Source: Alkalibaculum sporogenes
GTDB lineage: Bacteria; Bacillota; Clostridia; Eubacteriales; Alkalibacteraceae
Direction of reading: 5' to 3'
NCBI RefSeq assembly: GCF_009362815.1
Contig: NZ_WHNX01000007.1
Span: 1-64,000 of the forward strand
DNA length: 64,000 nucleotides
Positions 56,943 through 64,000 of the stretch are shown here, piece after piece. Numbering within the stretch: position 1 is the stretch's first letter; the number at the start of each line of letters is the position of its first letter. The translations under genes and the position numbers were made by a program. The notes beneath the pieces were generated by a model. The model had not been told where the DNA came from. It was given only the letters and a program-made list of their open reading frames with translations, and searched no databases.

Positions 56943-58286
56943 ATGGATAGAAATCTCGATAAATTATGGAATGATGCCCTACAAATTATTAAAGAAGAAT
57001 TAACACAAGTAAGTTTTGAGACTTGGGTTAAACGTATAGAACCTATTTCTTACCAGGACAATACTATTGTTTTAGGCATAGAAAATGATTTTACTAAGGG
57101 TATCTTAGAAAATCGATATTCTGTTCTAATTGTAAACTCTCTAAAACATATTACAGGGAGAAATATTATGGTGGAGTTTGCAATTCCATCATCTTCTCCA
57201 GTAGACAATACAAAGGGACAAGTTAGTAACAATCAAACTTTATCAGAACTAATAAACCACTCTAATTTAAATCCCAAATATACATTTGACACTTTTGTTA
57301 TTGGAGAAAGTAATCGCTTTGCCCACGCAGCATCAGTAGCTGTTGCTGAAGCTCCTGCACAAAGATATAATCCACTTTTCATATATGGAGGTGTAGGGCT
57401 TGGTAAAACACACTTAATGCATTCTATTGGACATTATACTTTAGAACAATCTCCAAATAAGAAAGTTGTGTATGTATCTTGTGAGACATTTACTAATGAA
57501 TTTATAGATGCTATTCAAAATCGAAACAATGTTTCATTTAGAAATAAATATAGAAGTGTAGATGTTTTATTAATAGATGATATCCAATTTATTGCAGGCA
57601 AAGAAGGTACACAAGAAGAGTTTTTTCACACATTTAATGCCTTACATGAGGCAAATAAGCAAATAATTATTTCTAGTGATCGTCCACCAAAAGAAATACC
57701 AACTCTTGAAGATCGACTGCGTTCTCGATTTGAATGGGGCTTAATCACAGACATTCAGGCGCCAAATTTAGAAACTAGAATTGCAATTCTGAAAAAGAAA
57801 GCAAATACAGAAGGAATTGATATACCAAATGATGTCTTAGAATTTATTGCAAGTAAAATTCACTCAAATATTAGAGAATTAGAAGGTGCTTTAATCCGTG
57901 TAAATGCTTTTTCAAGATTGACTAATCAAACAATGTCACTTGATTTAGCAAATGAGGCATTAAAAGATATTCTCTCTAATAATAAACCAGAAATTATTAC
58001 TGTAGATCTTATTAAAGAAATTACTGCAAAATACTATAATATTGAAATTGAAGATTTTAATCTTAAAAAAAGGACAAAATCTATTTCATATCCTCGGCAA
58101 GTAGCAATGTATCTGAGTAGAGAGCTCACTGACTTGTCATTGCCTAAGATTGGAGAAGAATTTGGTGGAAGAGACCATTCAACTGTGATCCATGGATATG
58201 ATAAAATTGCTAAAGATATTGATAATAATTTTGATTTCAAAAACCTTATTCAAAGAATTAGCAAAGAAATTCAAGGAAATAAGTAA
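56943..58286 (+). CDS. dnaA: Chromosomal replication initiator DnaA
   Basis: AAA+ initiator. Domain I (1-85) starts [13 protein letters not shown]...[10 protein letters not shown]; Walker [14 protein letters not shown] near 150, Walker [13 protein letters not shown] near 210, and domain IV with the DNA-binding signature [15 protein letters not shown] near 415. 447 residues. Ribosome site AGGAGGAA. First gene right of oriC, followed by dnaN. Confidence 0.98.
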   Translation: MDRNLDKLWNDALQIIKEELTQVSFETWVKRIEPISYQDNTIVLGIENDFTKGILENRYSVLIVNSLKHITGRNIMVEFAIPSSSPVDNTKGQVSNNQTLSELINHSNLNPKYTFDTFVIGESNRFAHAASVAVAEAPAQRYNPLFIYGGVGLGKTHLMHSIGHYTLEQSPNKKVVYVSCETFTNEFIDAIQNRNNVSFRNKYRSVDVLLIDDIQFIAGKEGTQEEFFHTFNALHEANKQIIISSDRPPKEIPTLEDRLRSRFEWGLITDIQAPNLETRIAILKKKANTEGIDIPNDVLEFIASKIHSNIRELEGALIRVNAFSRLTNQTMSLDLANEALKDILSNNKPEIITVDLIKEITAKYYNIEIEDFNLKKRTKSISYPRQVAMYLSRELTDLSLPKIGEEFGGRDHSTVIHGYDKIAKDIDNNFDFKNLIQRISKEIQGNK

Positions 58287-58374
58287 TTAACTACATATTT
58301 TTTATCTTTACTTTAGCACTTCACTTATTTAAACCTGTTGATAAATACTAATAACTTCACTTAATCATCTCTAT

Positions 58375-58446
58375 TTATCCACAGGTTGTTACCATAGAAT
58401 CTTTTTGCACTTAAAGTATTACTTTAACTTATCAACAAATCCACAG
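58375..58446. promoter_or_regulatory. oriC, part between dnaA and dnaN: DnaA boxes
   Basis: A perfect TTATCCACA at 58375-58383 and AAATCCACA at 58438-58446, in an AT-rich segment with GTTGATAA-like repeats (near 58338). This is the probable unwinding side of the split origin, to be confirmed by a search for the DnaA-trio motif. Confidence 0.75.
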
Positions 58447-58508
58447 CACCTACTACTATTATTACTATATAAATAACAATATATATATATTATAGGGAGG
58501 CCCTAATT

Positions 58509-59615
58509 ATGAATTTTATAACTACTAAAGATGATCTGCTTCACTCAGTAAATATTGTTCAAAAAGCAGTATCAAACAAAACTACTTTGCCTATACTTGA
58601 AGGAATTCTTTTCAAAGTTATGGATAATACTATATATCTAATGGGCACTGATTTAGAAATTGGAATTAAAACAGAACTACCAGGTAAAATAAATAGTCAA
58701 GGCAGTGTCGTAATATCTGCAAAACTTATATCGGAACTTGTAAGAAAATTACCAGATGATGATGTCTTTCTAGAACTAAATGAAAACTATATTCTTAACA
58801 TTAAGTGTCTTAATTCAGAATTTAATATCCAAGGTCAAAATGGCAACGAGTTTCCTCAACTACCTGAAGTACACTCAGATAAAGAAATATCAATTAATAA
58901 AGAATTATTTAAGAGCATGATTAAAGAAACTATATTTTCTGTAGCGAAAAATGAAAATATACCAATACTTACAGGAGAATTGATTGAAATTAATGATGGT
59001 ATAATAAAGTTTGTTGCATTAGATGGATATAGATTAGCATTAAGACAAGGCAAAATTAATGACAATATTGAATTAAGTGAAGTTGTACCAGAGAGAACAT
59101 TATCAGAATTATACAGAATTGCATCTTTAAGTACTTTAGATAGTGTACAAATTTCTCATACTAAAAACCAAATTCTTTTTAGATTAGGTCAAACACATAT
59201 AGTATCTAGGCTATTAGAGGGTGAATTTATGAATTATAATCAGATAATTCCTCAAAATAGTACTACAAAAGTAAAAGTCAACGTAGCAGAACTATTGTCT
59301 AGTTGTGAAAGAGCATCGTTGATGGTTAGAGACGGTAAAAGTAATTTAATTAAGATGAACTTTATTAATAATATATTAGAAATAAAATCTAACTCAGAAA
59401 TGGGTACAGTAAATGAACAAATAGATGTGGAGATTGAAGGAGAATCTATAAAAATAGCTTTTAACTCTACCTACTTTATTGATGTACTTAAAATTATAAG
59501 TGATGAAGAAATACTACTTGAATTTACTACTTCAGTTAGTCCTTGTGTAATAAAACCAAATCAAGGAAGTAATTATACCTACTTAATACTTCCAGTACGT
59601 TATATTGATCATTAA
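58509..59615 (+). CDS. dnaN: DNA polymerase III beta subunit (sliding clamp)
   Basis: Ring-shaped processivity factor. Three repeated clamp domains of about 120 residues each; the N-terminal NKTTLPILEGILFKV and the C-terminal YLILPVRY end are characteristic, the latter next to the binding groove for client peptides. 368 residues. AGGGAGGCCC precedes the ATG. Second gene of the dnaA-dnaN-rlbA-recF-gyrB-gyrA series. Confidence 0.97.
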   Translation: MNFITTKDDLLHSVNIVQKAVSNKTTLPILEGILFKVMDNTIYLMGTDLEIGIKTELPGKINSQGSVVISAKLISELVRKLPDDDVFLELNENYILNIKCLNSEFNIQGQNGNEFPQLPEVHSDKEISINKELFKSMIKETIFSVAKNENIPILTGELIEINDGIIKFVALDGYRLALRQGKINDNIELSEVVPERTLSELYRIASLSTLDSVQISHTKNQILFRLGQTHIVSRLLEGEFMNYNQIIPQNSTTKVKVNVAELLSSCERASLMVRDGKSNLIKMNFINNILEIKSNSEMGTVNEQIDVEIEGESIKIAFNSTYFIDVLKIISDEEILLEFTTSVSPCVIKPNQGSNYTYLILPVRYIDH

Positions 59616-59652
59616 TAAATAATGTTTTAGTACTAAAATTGGAGGAAAAAAA

Positions 59653-59868
59653 TTGGAGATAATAATAATTAATACGGATTATATTAAACTTGATCAACTT
59701 CTAAAATTTGCAGGAGTTGTTGAAAGTGGTGCTGTAGCAAAACATACGATACTAGAGGGACTTGTTAAAGTAAATGACGAATTATGTTTACAAAGAGGAA
59801 AGAAAGTATACCCAGATGATACGGTATTTTTAAAAGATTATGGTTCTTTTATAGTTAAAAAAGAATAA
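59653..59868 (+). CDS. rlbA: S4-domain ribosome-maturation protein RlbA (YaaA)
   Basis: 71-residue protein formed almost entirely by one S4 RNA-binding domain: IKLDQLLKFAGVVESGAVAK near residues 10-30 and VKVNDELCLQRGKKVYPDD near 39-57. Homologues affect ribosome assembly in Bacillus. Start is TTG at 59653 behind TGGAGGAAA, with no better ATG. Position between dnaN and recF is diagnostic. Confidence 0.92.
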   Translation: MEIIIINTDYIKLDQLLKFAGVVESGAVAKHTILEGLVKVNDELCLQRGKKVYPDDTVFLKDYGSFIVKKE

Positions 59869-60075
59869 CTTGTATAGCTAAAATACAGGTTTAATTTTAG
59901 TAATTGAAGAAATACTTCATCCTCATCAAAAATTAAAAGGTAGACAGTATGCAATCAATATTAATTGAGTTCTTAAATTTATATATTCAAAATGCCTTGT
60001 GCTTTTAGTAGAGGTTCGTCTTTAAATATCTAATTATATAGTAACTATATTAATATGCATGAAAAAGGTGAATTA
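59869..60075. other. rlbA-recF spacer
   Basis: Holds no gene and no strong promoter or terminator that I could identify. An in-frame ATG at 60055 opens the long version of recF, but the ribosome site belongs to the ATG at 60076. Confidence 0.5.
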
Positions 60076-61188
60076 ATGTTCGTATCGAATATAAAGTTAA
60101 GTAACTTTAGAAATTACAATGATTTAGAACTGAATTTAAATAAAAATATAAATATACTGGTAGGAGATAATGCACAAGGTAAGACTAGTTTACTAGAATC
60201 AGTATACGTATTAGCACGGGGAAATTCATACAAAAATAGCAATAGCGAACTTATTTTATGGGGTAAAGAAACTAGTGCAATAGAGGGTACTTTTCACAAG
60301 AAAAATATTGATGACAATATAAAGATCACTTTAAATAAACCCAATAAGACTAATATTTATATAAATAACAAAAAAACTAATAAAAAAAGCACATTATTGG
60401 AAAAAATCCATATTGTTCTTTTTAGTCCAGAAGACCTAAAAATGATAAAAGAGGGTCCAGATCTAAGGAGAAGATTTATTGATAATGAATTAAATAATAT
60501 AAGACCTAGTTATGGTAAACTTCTAAAAGACTATACAAGGGTATTATATCAAAGAAATAATCTTTTAAAGGTATTAAGATATGATAATAAAAATATAAAT
60601 ACTCTTGAAATATGGGATGAACAATTAATTGCATTAGGTAAGAAAATTATAATATCAAGAATTAATTTTTTAAAAAAAGTTAATAGTATTACAAAAATAA
60701 TTCACAGTAAATTAACAAATGATCAAGAAGAGATTAAACTATTTTACATATCTAATATTGTTAAAAATAATGATGATCTAGAAAAAATAGAATCTATTTA
60801 TAGAAATTTATTAAACATAAATATCAAAGAAGATATACAGAAAGGTTATACTAGTATAGGACCTCATATCGATGATATCAGAGTAATCATAAACGATTTT
60901 GATGCAAAATTGTACGGATCTCAAGGTCAACAAAGAACAGCTGCACTTTCACTGAAACTTTCAGAAATTGAAATTATAAAATCTCATATTGAAGAAAATC
61001 CAATCATTTTATTAGATGATGTAATGTCAGAACTCGATAGTAAAAGACAGGAAAAAATTATAGAGTTTTTCCATGATTCACAGGTATTTATAACATGTAC
61101 AGAAATAAATTTTGAAAATTTCTTACAAAATTTTAATAAAAAAATATATAATATAGAACGAGGAACTATTACAGATATGAAAAGATAA
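60076..61188 (+). CDS. recF: DNA repair and recombination protein RecF
   Basis: SMC-like ATPase that loads RecA at gaps. Walker A VGDNAQGKTSLLES near residues 27-40, signature region YGSQGQQRTAALSLKL near 277-292 and Walker B PIILLDDVMSELD near 306-318. Start is the ATG at 60076 with AAAGGTGA; seven upstream residues in frame lack a ribosome site. 370 residues. Followed by gyrB after 61 bases; the small remB gene of Bacillus is absent. Confidence 0.96.
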   Translation: MFVSNIKLSNFRNYNDLELNLNKNINILVGDNAQGKTSLLESVYVLARGNSYKNSNSELILWGKETSAIEGTFHKKNIDDNIKITLNKPNKTNIYINNKKTNKKSTLLEKIHIVLFSPEDLKMIKEGPDLRRRFIDNELNNIRPSYGKLLKDYTRVLYQRNNLLKVLRYDNKNINTLEIWDEQLIALGKKIIISRINFLKKVNSITKIIHSKLTNDQEEIKLFYISNIVKNNDDLEKIESIYRNLLNINIKEDIQKGYTSIGPHIDDIRVIINDFDAKLYGSQGQQRTAALSLKLSEIEIIKSHIEENPIILLDDVMSELDSKRQEKIIEFFHDSQVFITCTEINFENFLQNFNKKIYNIERGTITDMKR

Positions 61189-61249
61189 TTGTTTTAATAT
61201 AAAAACTATATTATAATATATGTTTGATAGATGAACAGGAGGATTATAA

Positions 61250-63154
<1,905 letters not shown>

Positions 63155-63165
63155 GGGGTGCTTGA

Positions 63166-64000
63166 ATGGACACTGAAAAGAAAGATCACGTATTACCGAT
63201 TGATATTGCATATGAAATGAAAAAATCATATATAGATTATGCTATGAGTGTAATAGTGGGAAGGGCACTTCCCGATGTTAGAGATGGATTAAAACCAGTT
63301 CATAGAAGAATTATATATGCTATGAGTGAACTAGGATTAAATCCAGAAAAATCATTTAGAAAATGTGCTAGGATCGTCGGGGACGTACTAGGTAAGTATC
63401 ATCCTCATGGAGATACTTCCGTTTACGACGCATTAGTTAGACTAGCACAAGAGTTCTCTACTAGATATCTACTTGTTAATGGTCATGGTAACTTTGGATC
63501 AATTGATGGTGATAGTGCTGCTGCAATGAGATATACAGAAGCAAAAATGGCGAGAATAACAGTTGAATTACTTAGAGATATTAATAAAGATACTGTTGAC
63601 TATATGCCTAACTTTGATGAAACTCTGAAGGAGCCTATAGTATTACCTTCTAAATACCCAAATCTTTTAGTAAATGGTTCATCGGGTATAGCAGTGGGCA
63701 TGGCGACAAATATTCCTCCACATAATTTAAGAGAAGTTGTTGATGCAACAGTTCATATGATTGATAATCCCGATTGTAGCGTTTATGATTTACTTAATCA
63801 CATAAAAGGTCCAGACTTTCCTACTGGTGCTACTATTTTAGGGAAAGAGGGTATCCATAGTGCTTATACTACAGGTCGAGGAAGAATTAAAGTAAGAGCT
63901 AAAACCCATATTGAAGAAATAACAAATACGAGACAGAGAATAGTTATAACTGAAATACCTTATATGGTAAATAAGGCTAGATTAGTTGAAAAAATTGCTG
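63166..64000 (+). CDS. gyrA: DNA gyrase subunit A, N-terminal part (cut by window end)
   Basis: Breakage-reunion subunit of gyrase. Only the first 278 codons are in the window. Start ATG 63166 behind GGGGGTG. The quinolone-resistance region reads [17 protein letters not shown] near residues 78-94, with Thr where Escherichia coli GyrA has Ser-83, a common natural variant. The active-site Tyr is in [10 protein letters not shown] near 118-127. No internal stop is seen, so the gene is presumably intact beyond the edge. Confidence 0.97.
   Translation, partial: MDTEKKDHVLPIDIAYEMKKSYIDYAMSVIVGRALPDVRDGLKPVHRRIIYAMSELGLNPEKSFRKCARIVGDVLGKYHPHGDTSVYDALVRLAQEFSTRYLLVNGHGNFGSIDGDSAAAMRYTEAKMARITVELLRDINKDTVDYMPNFDETLKEPIVLPSKYPNLLVNGSSGIAVGMATNIPPHNLREVVDATVHMIDNPDCSVYDLLNHIKGPDFPTGATILGKEGIHSAYTTGRGRIKVRAKTHIEEITNTRQRIVITEIPYMVNKARLVEKIA

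Overview
The window is a low-GC (AT-rich) chromosomal segment of an endospore-forming member of the Firmicutes, most likely class Clostridia. Evidence: spoVM-type spore maturation pair spmA/spmB, an AbrB transition-state regulator, Noc/Soj/Spo0J with parS sites, T-box leaders, and the classic Firmicute origin gene order. I cannot assign a genus from sequence alone. The chromosomal origin lies at about 56.5-58.5 kb. Left of it nearly all genes are on the minus strand and right of it on the plus strand, so transcription follows replication; the few head-on exceptions are dnaD-dnaI, abrB, a 70-residue protein and a liaF-like gene.

Region by region. 1-0.6 kb: 5' end of a 16S rRNA gene with tandem promoters. 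0.6-8.6 kb: branched-chain amino acid operon ilvC-ilvD-ilvB-cimA-leuB behind an isoleucine-type T-box; cimA and leuB are separated by what looks like the orphan 3' end of an IS200/IS605 element. 8.6-13.9 kb: yhaM, a small membrane protein, walJ-htrA, murA. 14.2-19.2 kb: a repeat-borne promoter in front of dnaD-dnaI, then yabE, tatD, ygjP-like. 19.3-21.6 kb: aroF-tyrA behind a complete, apparently ribosome-controlled attenuator whose leader peptide packs eight aromatic residues into eleven. 21.8-24.5 kb: metG behind a methionine T-box, with about 380 bp of hairpin repeats inserted between T-box and gene. 24.5-29.9 kb: spmAB, abrB, rsmI, purA, an FAD dehydrogenase. 30-38.5 kb: topA, dnaB, rplI, gdpP, rpsR-ssb-rpsF, a DUF951 gene, cvpA. 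38.6-39.3 kb: a three-copy structured repeat array. 39.4-49.2 kb: ykuS-like gene, membrane protein, parB-parA, noc, rsmG, mnmG, mnmE, jag, yidC, yidD, rnpA, rpmH. 49.3-56.5 kb: ABC-F ATPase, topB, small genes, liaF-like, lemA-TPM pair. 56.5-64 kb: oriC, dnaA, dnaN, rlbA, recF, gyrB, gyrA (cut by the window end).

The core genes are ordinary. What stands out is between them: (i) the aromatic leader-peptide attenuator of aroF-tyrA; (ii) a dispersed, multi-hairpin element, seen in four places, that starts directly after transcription terminators or hairpins with a shared CGYGA...GAGCCAAG start, and in the two best copies has a first stem showing a compensatory base-pair change and in three ends in GGCGA; (iii) a second, unrelated 170-bp repeat that folds as a multi-arm junction and ends in an extended -10 promoter motif, one copy of which sits where the dnaD promoter should be; (iv) parS sites inside perfect 28- and 42-bp palindromes; (v) repeated use of terminator hairpins that contain the stop codon of the gene they end.
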